A DNA stretch of 64,000 bases from JAWVYT01 sp046483065. GTDB lineage: Bacteria; Gemmatimonadota; Gemmatimonadetes; Longimicrobiales; RSA9. This document shows, piece after piece, positions 1-6,342 of the stretch. Made by a program: the position numbers and the translations under genes. Under the pieces are notes generated by a model. It ran no database searches. It had not been told where the DNA came from and was given only the letters and a program-made list of their open reading frames with translations. Where the stretch lies: contig JAWODW010000044.1 of assembly GCA_046483065.1 (NCBI GenBank), forward strand, positions 124,001 through 188,000. Direction: 5' to 3'. Positions within the stretch are counted from its first letter, which is position 1; each line of letters starts with the position of its first letter.

Positions 1-1
1 C

Positions 2-988
2 CACACGGACGAGGGCGTGGCCCGGGCGGTGGACGGCGTCTCGTTCGACGTGCACCGGGGCCAGGTCGTGGGCGTGGTGGGGGAGAGCGGGTCCGGGAAA
101 TCGGTGATGGCCCTGTCCATCATGGGGCTGGTCACGGGGCCCGGGCGGGTGCAGCCGGGGAGCCGGGTGACGCTGGACGGCCGGGAGCTGACCGGCCTTC
201 CGGGGAAGGCCATGCGGCGTCTCCGGGGCAGCGAGCTGGCCATGATCTTCCAGGAGCCCACGACCTCGCTGAACCCGGTCCACCCGGTGGGCGACCAGGT
301 GGCCGAGGCGCTCGGCGCCCACGCCGGCCTGAAGAAGGCGGCAGCCCGGGAGCGGGCGGTGGCGCTCCTGCGTCGCGTGGGGCTCCCGGACCCCGAGCGG
401 CGCGCGGACGACTACCCCCATCAGCTCAGCGGCGGGCAGCGGCAGCGGGTCATGATCGCCATGGCGCTGGCGAACGACCCGGCGCTGCTCATCGCCGATG
501 AGCCCACCACGGCGCTGGACGTGACGATCCAGGCCCAGATCCTGGAGCTGCTGCTGGAGCTGCGCGTCGAGCTCGGGATGGCGATCCTCCTCATCACTCA
601 CGACCTGGGCGTGGTGGCCGAGACGTGCGACCGCGTGGTGGTCATGTACGGGGGGCAGGTGGTGGAGGAGGGGCCGGTGATGGACGTCTTCCGCGACCCG
701 GTCCACCCCTACACCCGGGGGCTCCTGGCCGCCGTGCCCCGCCCCGACGCCCGGGGCCGGGAGCTGGCCGTTATCCCCGGCGCCGTGCCGGCTCCGAGCG
801 ACTGGCCCCACGGCTGCCGGTTCCGACCCCGGTGCCCGTACGCGTGGGGGCCGTGCCGGCGCGATCCGGGCCTCCTCCGGACCGGCGACCGGAAGTACGC
901 ACGGTGCTGGCTCGTGGAGCGGCCGGAGCGACGGGCCGAGGTGGAGGGCCGGGGACCGGGCGCGGTGTTCGGTGAGGCGGCGCCGTGA
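2..988 (+). CDS. Peptide/nickel-type ABC importer ATPase, DppD/OppD-like (5' end outside window)
   Basis: This is one of the two cytoplasmic ATPases that power an oligopeptide, dipeptide or nickel ABC importer. The frame is open from base 2 and the text before the GTG at 17 (HTDEG) reads like the usual start of the family, so the true start is upstream. Visible motifs are Walker A GESGSGKS near residue 23 (counting from the GTG), the signature LSGGQRQRV, Walker B LLIADEPTTALD and a switch histidine in LLITHDLG. The C-terminal cysteine-rich block CRFRPRCPYAWGPC is the oligopeptide-transporter C-terminal motif. The stop overlaps the GTG start of the partner ATPase by 4 bp, so they are translationally coupled. 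Permeases and binding protein are presumably upstream; the substrate cannot be told from the sequence. Confidence 0.93.
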   Translation, partial: HTDEGVARAVDGVSFDVHRGQVVGVVGESGSGKSVMALSIMGLVTGPGRVQPGSRVTLDGRELTGLPGKAMRRLRGSELAMIFQEPTTSLNPVHPVGDQVAEALGAHAGLKKAAARERAVALLRRVGLPDPERRADDYPHQLSGGQRQRVMIAMALANDPALLIADEPTTALDVTIQAQILELLLELRVELGMAILLITHDLGVVAETCDRVVVMYGGQVVEEGPVMDVFRDPVHPYTRGLLAAVPRPDARGRELAVIPGAVPAPSDWPHGCRFRPRCPYAWGPCRRDPGLLRTGDRKYARCWLVERPERRAEVEGRGPGAVFGEAAP

Positions 989-1968
989 GCGCGCCGCTCC
1001 TGGAGGTCCGCGACCTGAAGAAGCACTTCCCCGTGCGTCGGGGCTTCTTCTCCAGGGTCGCCGAGCACGTGAAGGCGGTGGACGGGGTCAGCTTCGACGT
1101 CCGGCCGGGCGAGACGCTGGGGCTGGTGGGGGAGTCGGGGTCCGGGAAGACGACGACGGGGCGGGCCATCCTCCGGCTCACGGAGCCGACGTCCGGCGAG
1201 GTCCGGTTCCGGGGGCGCGATGTAATGGCGATGGACGCCGACGCGCTCCGGTCGTTCCGGCGCAGCGCCCAGGTCATCTTCCAGGACCCCTTCGGGTCGC
1301 TGCATCCTCGCCTCACCGTGGGCGCGGCCATCCGGGAGGTGCTGCACGTCCACGGACTGGCCGAGGGGTCGGAGGCCGCCCGGGTCGCCGAGCTCCTGGA
1401 TCTCGTGGGGCTCCACCCGTCGCATGCAGCCCGGTATCCCCACGAGTTCAGTGGCGGTCAGCGGCAGCGGGTGGGGATCGCCCGGGCGCTGGCCGTGGAA
1501 CCGGCGTTCATCGTGTGCGACGAGCCGGTAAGCGCGCTGGATGTTTCCGTGCAGGCCCAGGTGGTGAACCTCCTGCAATCACTCCAGGAGCGGCTGGGGC
1601 TGGCGTACCTCTTCATCGCCCATGACCTGGGCGTGGTGGAGCACGTGAGCGACCGGGTGGCCGTGTTGTATCTCGGTCGGGTCGTGGAGCTCGCTGGCGC
1701 CGAAACGCTCGTGTCGGCGCCCCGACACCCCTATACGCGGGCGCTGCTCTCGGCTGTGCCTATCCCGGAGCCCGGGCGCCGCCGCGACCGGATCGTACTG
1801 CCGGGTGATATCCCGAGCCCGGTGGATCCGCCGTCCGGCTGCCCGTTCCACCCCCGGTGCCCGCACCCGGCGAAGGACGCGGCGTGCACGGAGGTCACGC
1901 CGCCCCTGGAGCCCAAGGCACCAGCCCACCTCGCCGCGTGCATCAAGGAGCCGGCACAGAGTGATTGA
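985..1968 (+). CDS. Peptide/nickel-type ABC importer ATPase, DppF/OppF-like
   Basis: Second ATPase of the same importer; in this family DppD and DppF form the heterodimer under the permease pair. It is 327 residues long, normal for the family. Walker A GESGSGKTT lies near residue 50, the signature FSGGQRQRV near 155, Walker B FIVCDEPVSALD follows, and the C-terminal CPFHPRCPHPAKDAAC block is present. The GTG start overlaps the preceding stop (GTGA), and the protein opens with LLEVRDLKKHFP, the classic N-terminus of these ATPases, which supports the start. Nothing downstream belongs to the system, so this is the last gene of the operon. Confidence 0.95.
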   Translation: MSAPLLEVRDLKKHFPVRRGFFSRVAEHVKAVDGVSFDVRPGETLGLVGESGSGKTTTGRAILRLTEPTSGEVRFRGRDVMAMDADALRSFRRSAQVIFQDPFGSLHPRLTVGAAIREVLHVHGLAEGSEAARVAELLDLVGLHPSHAARYPHEFSGGQRQRVGIARALAVEPAFIVCDEPVSALDVSVQAQVVNLLQSLQERLGLAYLFIAHDLGVVEHVSDRVAVLYLGRVVELAGAETLVSAPRHPYTRALLSAVPIPEPGRRRDRIVLPGDIPSPVDPPSGCPFHPRCPHPAKDAACTEVTPPLEPKAPAHLAACIKEPAQSD

Positions 1969-2040
1969 GGCGGGGTCCGGTGTCACAGGACCGCGATGGA
2001 ACGCGTTTTCCATCACAGAGGGGCAGGGCGGGGAACAGGG

Positions 2041-2069
2041 TTGACACCCCCCGGGGGTCCGTCTACCTT
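2041..2069 (+). promoter_or_regulatory. Sigma-70-type promoter for the ExbB-like gene
   Basis: TTGACA at 2041-2046 and TACCTT at 2064-2069 are separated by exactly 17 nt. The next start codon is at 2154, giving a leader of about 75-80 nt. The -10 hexamer is followed by G, as in the cold-shock gene promoter at 5919. Confidence 0.75.
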
Positions 2070-2153
2070 GCCCGATCCTGTCACGGGAATTAGCATAATG
2101 CGCTTGCCGTCCGTGGTTCGGACGGCTCTGGCTGGCACGAACGGAGGCGAACT

Positions 2154-2852
2154 TTGAGCGGTACAATGCTCCTGAATCTCGCGCTGCAGATTCCAGGTAT
2201 GGAAGGGCCGGATCTCACGTTGTCCGAGTGGGCGGTCCAGATATGGGAAGACGGTGGTTTCATGATGTGGCCTCTCGGGGCTGCACTGGCCATCGGTATC
2301 GGAGTGATCATCTGGAAGCTCATCGACCTGTCGATCACCGGGTCGCGAACGAAGAAGGTGCTCCGGCAGGTCGACGAACGGCTGGCCGAGCGCGATATCC
2401 AGGGCGCCATGGAAGCGGCGCGGGAGTCGAACAGCCCCGCGGGCGCAATCCTGCTGGCCGGCCTGGAGCGACACGGTGAGGGTACTGAGCGAGTGATGAA
2501 GGCCATCGAGAACGTGGGCCTGATCCAGATGGCCGGCCTGGAGAACGGGCTGGTGTGGATCGCCACGATCGCGAACGTGGCCCCGCTCCTCGGGTTCCTC
2601 GGGACGGTGATCGGGATGATCCAGGCGTTCCAGAACATCGAGGCGGCCGGTGAGGTGGAGGCCACACTGGTGGCCGGCGGGATCAAGGTGGCGTTGATCA
2701 CCACGGCTTCGGGCCTGGCCATCGCCATCCCCATGAACATCATGCACAACTACTTCGTGACCAAAGTCGACCGGTTGGTCATCGATATGGAGGAGTCGGC
2801 CCAGAAGATGATCGACACGCTCCAGGAGATCGACGCCGGCGCGGCCGCGTGA
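2154..2852 (+). CDS. MotA/TolQ/ExbB-family proton channel
   Basis: Inner-membrane proton-channel subunit that, with an ExbD/TolR partner, energises TonB- or Tol-type work at the outer membrane. At 232 residues it has the family plan: a first membrane segment near residues 35-55, a cytoplasmic region, then two segments in the C-terminal half with the conserved pore text NVAPLLGFLGTVIGMIQAF and ASGLAIAIPMN. The TTG start is preferred because GGAGG sits 7 nt upstream; the ATG at 2166 is 19 nt from that site. The gene has its own promoter and is closed by a strong terminator, so it is monocistronic: no exbD, tolR or tonB is in the window. Many TonB-dependent receptors here (btuB, susC) could be its clients, which is inference. 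Confidence 0.9.
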   Translation: MSGTMLLNLALQIPGMEGPDLTLSEWAVQIWEDGGFMMWPLGAALAIGIGVIIWKLIDLSITGSRTKKVLRQVDERLAERDIQGAMEAARESNSPAGAILLAGLERHGEGTERVMKAIENVGLIQMAGLENGLVWIATIANVAPLLGFLGTVIGMIQAFQNIEAAGEVEATLVAGGIKVALITTASGLAIAIPMNIMHNYFVTKVDRLVIDMEESAQKMIDTLQEIDAGAAA

Positions 2853-2881
2853 TGTAACTCGACGGTTCGCCGACAGCGCTG

Positions 2882-2916
2882 GAGAAGGCCACCGATTCGG
2901 TGGCCTTCTCTTGTTT
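2882..2916 (+). terminator. Intrinsic terminator after the ExbB-like gene
   Basis: Perfect arms GAGAAGGCCACC (2882-2893) and GGTGGCCTTCTC (2899-2910) with a 5-nt loop are followed by TTGTTT. It lies 30 nt after the stop codon. Confidence 0.9.
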
Positions 2917-2948
2917 GGGGCCCGAAGAATCAGAAACCCGGATCATTC

Positions 2949-5312
2949 ATGAAGCGCTATGCCATCCTGTTCGGCCTCGTGGCCGCCGTAGCCGGGCTCC
3001 AGGCCGGGCTCGGCCGGGAGGCAGACCCGCCCGCCCCGTGGCCGGACTCGGTGCCCGAGACGGTGCGGGTGGCGGCGGACCAGGGCCGGTACTGGCGGGC
3101 GACCCGTCTCCTCGAGGATCATCTGCTCGAGATCCCGGACACCACACCCGGCACGGTGCTCCTCGCCGCACGGCTCAACGCCGGCTGGGGCAACTGGCCG
3201 GCCGTGGGCGAACTGCTGGAGGATCGGAGCTGGCTCGACCGCGAGGGCGACGGCGCCGGCTGGGCGCTCCTGGGCCGGGCCCGCATCGCCATGGGCGACC
3301 CGGCCGGCGGGGCCGAGGCGCTGAGCGCCCACCTCGCGGTGGCATCGTCTGAGGCGGAGGATCGAGGGCTCGTGGAGCTGAGGCGGGGGCTGGCCCTGGC
3401 CCGGGCGGACCGGTCAGACGCCGCCCTGGGCGCGTTCGACGAGGCCGTGGCGCTCCTGCCGTGGTTCGCCGACTGGACGCACTACCTGGCCGCGGAGGCC
3501 GCGGCCGAGGCCGGGGATCTGGCCGAGGTGAACCGGCGCCTGGCGGCGGCGGACGGAGCGGGGTCCGGCCACTGGCGGGTCCGGGTCACCGGGGCGTTGG
3601 CGGCCGGGGACACCATGGAGGCCCGTGAGGCCGCACTGGCCGCCACCCGGGCGGGCTCTCGCCCCGAGCGGTCGGAGGCCTGGGCCGAGCTCGGTCGGCT
3701 CCGGCTCGCGGCCGACGATACGGCCCGGGGCCGGACCGCGCTCCTGCGGGCCATGGAGGTCCGGGCGTCGTTGGGCGCCGTGGACGCCGCGCGTCTCCTG
3801 TCCGGGCTCGATCCGGGACCGGAGGAGTGGCGGAGCATCGGGGCCGTTTACCGGCGACATGGGAACGCGCCCCGGGCCATCGAGGGCTATGAGTCGTACC
3901 TCGGCGCCCGGGTGGGCGCGCCGGCGGAACGGGTGCGGGCTCGCCTGGAGCTGGGGCGCGCCCGCTTCGATGCCGGGCGGTTCCGACAGGCGGAGCGGGG
4001 GCTCCTGGAGCTGGCCGCTGACGACGTGGCCGACGGGATCGCGGCCGAAGCCCTCTTCCTGGCGGCGCGGGCCCAGTACCGGCAGGGCCGCAGCAGCGAC
4101 GGGCGGGCCACCTTCCTCCGGCTGGCCGAGCGCTACCCGGCGGCGGATGCCGTGACCCGGGGGTTGTATCTGGTGGCGGACCTCAAGCACGACGACCTGG
4201 AGCTCGATGGCCCCGATGGTGCGCGCGTGTACTACCGGCGGGCGGCCGAGGCGGCCCCCGACCTGAACGAGGCCGGTCTGGCGCTCATGCGCCTGGCGGG
4301 GCTCGAGTACGTGGACGGCGACTACGCCGGTGCCGCCGGGATCTGGGAGGAGTACCTGCGGCTGCATCCCGAGGGGCGGCGAGCCGCGCAGGCCGCGTAC
4401 TGGGCGGCGAGGTCGTACAGGCATCTGGGGCGGGACTCGCTGGCTGATGCCCGGCTGCGCCGGGTCCGGGAGGTGGCGCCGCTGTCGTTCTACGGGATGC
4501 GCGCCGCCGAGCTCCTGGGCCGCCCGATCCTGGATGTCCCCATGGCGGACGCGCCCGCCCGGGACACCGGGGCCGAAGCTCGGGTGCGGGCGGCGATCCG
4601 ACGCGTGGATCTCCTGGCGGAGCTGGATCGGCGGGACGACCTGGTCCACGAGGTGGAGCGGCTGCGTCGACGGTTCCAGGGCGCGTCCGGGGCCGGCGCT
4701 CTGGCCGCCGAGTACGCGCTGGCCGAAGCGCTGAACGAACGGGGCTACACGCTTACGGGGATCGGCATGGGCTGGACGCTGAGGGAGCGGGCGGGCGAGT
4801 GGAACCCGCGCCTGCTGCGCGTGGTCTACCCGTTCCCGTTCCGGAACCTGGTGGTGCCGGAAGCCACGGACCGGGGCGTCGACCCGTACCTGATGGCCGG
4901 ACTGATCCGTCGGGAGTCTGCGTTCAGCCCGGTGGTGGTGAGTGGGGCCGGCGCCATCGGGCTGATGCAGATCGTGCCGCAGACCGGCCGGTCGCTGGCC
5001 CGTGCCGCGGGGCTCGGCGAGTTCCAGGCGGAGCTGCTGACCCGGCCGGAGGTCAACATCCACCTGGGCACCCGGTTCTTCGCGGAGCTCACCGACCGCT
5101 TCGGCGAGTCGCTCCCGCTGGTGCTGGCGGCCTACAACGCGGGTCCGACCCGGGCCGTCGCGTGGCGCGACCTGCCCGAGGCCCGCGACCCGGAGCTCTT
5201 CACCGAGCGAGTCCCGTACGGCGAGACCCGCGACTATATCCGGAACGTGCTGGCCCATCGGGCCACCTACCGGGCCCTCTACCCGGGCGTCACCGGGTCG
5301 GGCGGGGACTGA
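2949..5312 (+). CDS. TPR-rich lytic transglycosylase (Slt70-like)
   Basis: Probable periplasmic lytic murein transglycosylase, which cleaves the MurNAc-GlcNAc bond of peptidoglycan with 1,6-anhydro product. The 787-residue protein starts with a short hydrophobic signal-type segment. About 550 residues of helical TPR-like repeats follow, and then a C-terminal SLT domain near 625-770. There the text GLIRRESAFSP contains the expected catalytic glutamate, followed by SGAGAIGLMQIVPQTGR and VLAAYNAGPTR, hallmark SLT motifs. Size and architecture match the Slt family (superhelical domain plus catalytic domain). It begins about 30 nt after the terminator of the preceding gene, so it must have its own promoter, but no clear one is visible. 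Confidence 0.9.
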   Translation: MKRYAILFGLVAAVAGLQAGLGREADPPAPWPDSVPETVRVAADQGRYWRATRLLEDHLLEIPDTTPGTVLLAARLNAGWGNWPAVGELLEDRSWLDREGDGAGWALLGRARIAMGDPAGGAEALSAHLAVASSEAEDRGLVELRRGLALARADRSDAALGAFDEAVALLPWFADWTHYLAAEAAAEAGDLAEVNRRLAAADGAGSGHWRVRVTGALAAGDTMEAREAALAATRAGSRPERSEAWAELGRLRLAADDTARGRTALLRAMEVRASLGAVDAARLLSGLDPGPEEWRSIGAVYRRHGNAPRAIEGYESYLGARVGAPAERVRARLELGRARFDAGRFRQAERGLLELAADDVADGIAAEALFLAARAQYRQGRSSDGRATFLRLAERYPAADAVTRGLYLVADLKHDDLELDGPDGARVYYRRAAEAAPDLNEAGLALMRLAGLEYVDGDYAGAAGIWEEYLRLHPEGRRAAQAAYWAARSYRHLGRDSLADARLRRVREVAPLSFYGMRAAELLGRPILDVPMADAPARDTGAEARVRAAIRRVDLLAELDRRDDLVHEVERLRRRFQGASGAGALAAEYALAEALNERGYTLTGIGMGWTLRERAGEWNPRLLRVVYPFPFRNLVVPEATDRGVDPYLMAGLIRRESAFSPVVVSGAGAIGLMQIVPQTGRSLARAAGLGEFQAELLTRPEVNIHLGTRFFAELTDRFGESLPLVLAAYNAGPTRAVAWRDLPEARDPELFTERVPYGETRDYIRNVLAHRATYRALYPGVTGSGGD

Positions 5313-5319
5313 TCCGGGG

Positions 5320-5910
5320 ATGACGCCGCCAGCCGGCCCCGGCGATGCCGCCCGGAAGGGGATCCATGTCTCCCTCTCACTGGTCGCCGCCGCCGTGGTC
5401 TACAGCCTGGAGCCCACGGCGGCGGCCGTGGTCCTGGCCGCTGCCTCCTTCGTGGCGCTGGCGGTGGAGCTGGCCCGTCGCGTGAGCACCGGCGCCGCCC
5501 GGGCGTTCGCACGCCTCGCCCCCTTGCTGAAGGCACCGGAACACCGCCGGCTTACCGGGGCGACCCTCCTCTCCGTCGGGTTCACCGTCACCGCCGTCCT
5601 CTTCCCCGGCGGGCCCGCGCTGGCGGGGATCCTGTTCGCCGGGCTGGGCGACCCCGCGGCCGCGCTGGTAGGCCGGCGATGGGGGCGCCGGAGGTACCCG
5701 GGTGGGAAGAGCCCCGCCGGGAGCACGGCGTTCCTCCTCGTCGTCCTGCTCCTCTCGCTGGCGTTGGGCGTGCCGTTCGGCGCGGCGCTGGCGACCGCGC
5801 TCCTGCTCACGGCCGTCGAAGCCTTCACCCTCGGCGTCGATGACAACCTCTACCTCCCCGTGCTCGGCGCCGCTGCCGTGGTGGCCGCGGGTTGGCTCAC
5901 GGGCGTGTGA
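5320..5910 (+). CDS. Phytol/dolichol-kinase-like polytopic membrane protein
   Basis: A 196-residue integral membrane protein with about six hydrophobic segments. It begins near RKGIHVSLSLVAAAV, the charged-then-helix start seen in the SEC59/VTE5 (dolichol kinase, phytol kinase, CDP-diglyceride synthetase-like) family. It carries GLGDPAAALVGRRWGRRRYPGGKSPAGS, matching the family's GDxxAxxxGrrfG...KSxxGS signature. Members use CTP to phosphorylate polyprenols or are related cytidylyltransferases; the substrate here is unknown. The ATG is only 7 nt after the transglycosylase stop, so the two are probably cotranscribed, possibly linking cell-wall turnover to lipid-carrier recycling (inference). 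Confidence 0.75.
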   Translation: MTPPAGPGDAARKGIHVSLSLVAAAVVYSLEPTAAAVVLAAASFVALAVELARRVSTGAARAFARLAPLLKAPEHRRLTGATLLSVGFTVTAVLFPGGPALAGILFAGLGDPAAALVGRRWGRRRYPGGKSPAGSTAFLLVVLLLSLALGVPFGAALATALLLTAVEAFTLGVDDNLYLPVLGAAAVVAAGWLTGV

Positions 5911-5918
5911 GAGATGTC

Positions 5919-5948
5919 TTGACGCTGCGGAATCCCGCTTTTTACCTT
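5919..5948 (+). promoter_or_regulatory. Promoter of the cold-shock gene
   Basis: TTGACG (5919-5924) and TACCTT (5943-5948) with an 18-nt spacer. The -10 region reads TTTACCTTG, nearly the same as the TCTACCTTG at the promoter at 2041. The leader to the start codon is about 50 nt. Confidence 0.65.
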
Positions 5949-6007
5949 GTCGAGCGCTGGCGAAGTCGTAGTTCCGCAGACCCCCCAGGCATCAGGAGGA
6001 AAGGTTC

Positions 6008-6214
6008 ATGGCCAGAGGTACGGTGAAGTGGTTCAATGACTCGAAGGGCTATGGGTTCATTGAACAGACGGACGGCGACGACGTCTTCGTTCATTTCTCG
6101 GCGATCACCATGGAGGGCTTCAAGACGCTCGCCGAGGGCGAAGAGGTCGACTTCGAGCTCAAGGAGACGGATAAGGGACTTCAGGCCGTGAACGTGCAGC
6201 GAGGGACCGCCTGA
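6008..6214 (+). CDS. csp: Cold-shock-domain protein (CspA family)
   Basis: A 68-residue single-stranded nucleic-acid-binding OB-fold protein. The RNP1 motif KGYGFIE and the RNP2 motif DVFVHFSAI are intact, and the protein has the normal length for the family. It acts as an RNA chaperone in the cytoplasm. A near-perfect ribosome site, AGGAGGAAAGG, precedes the ATG. The gene has its own promoter and terminator, so it is a monocistronic unit. No long cold-responsive leader of the E. coli cspA type is present. Confidence 0.97.
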   Translation: MARGTVKWFNDSKGYGFIEQTDGDDVFVHFSAITMEGFKTLAEGEEVDFELKETDKGLQAVNVQRGTA

Positions 6215-6243
6215 CCAGCGACGTCCCCGGATCAACGGTCGGC

Positions 6244-6282
6244 ACGCCCCGCCACGGACGCACGTGGCGGGGCGTTCTCGTT
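6244..6282 (+). terminator. Intrinsic terminator after the cold-shock gene
   Basis: Arms ACGCCCCGCCACG (6244-6256) and CGTGGCGGGGCGT (6263-6275) pair perfectly over 13 bp with a 6-nt loop, followed by TCTCGTT. The tail overlaps the -35 of the next promoter. Confidence 0.88.
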
Positions 6283-6310
6283 GCATGGCATGACGGGTGC
6301 GCCGTACAAT
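6281..6310 (+). promoter_or_regulatory. Promoter of polA
   Basis: TTGCAT (6281-6286) and TACAAT (6305-6310) with an 18-nt spacer, about 33 nt upstream of the polA start. It begins where the cold-shock terminator ends. Confidence 0.6.
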
Positions 6311-6342
6311 CTCATCGGTGTTCCCCTGAGACGGACGAATGA

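Noticed and set aside
3414..5258. Long open frame on the minus strand opposite the lytic transglycosylase, and similar ones opposite polA, maeB, pckA, btuB and sbcC
   Set aside because: High GC content leaves few stops in antisense frames; the translations are Arg/Pro/Gly/His-rich and show no motifs, while the sense frames are well-known proteins.
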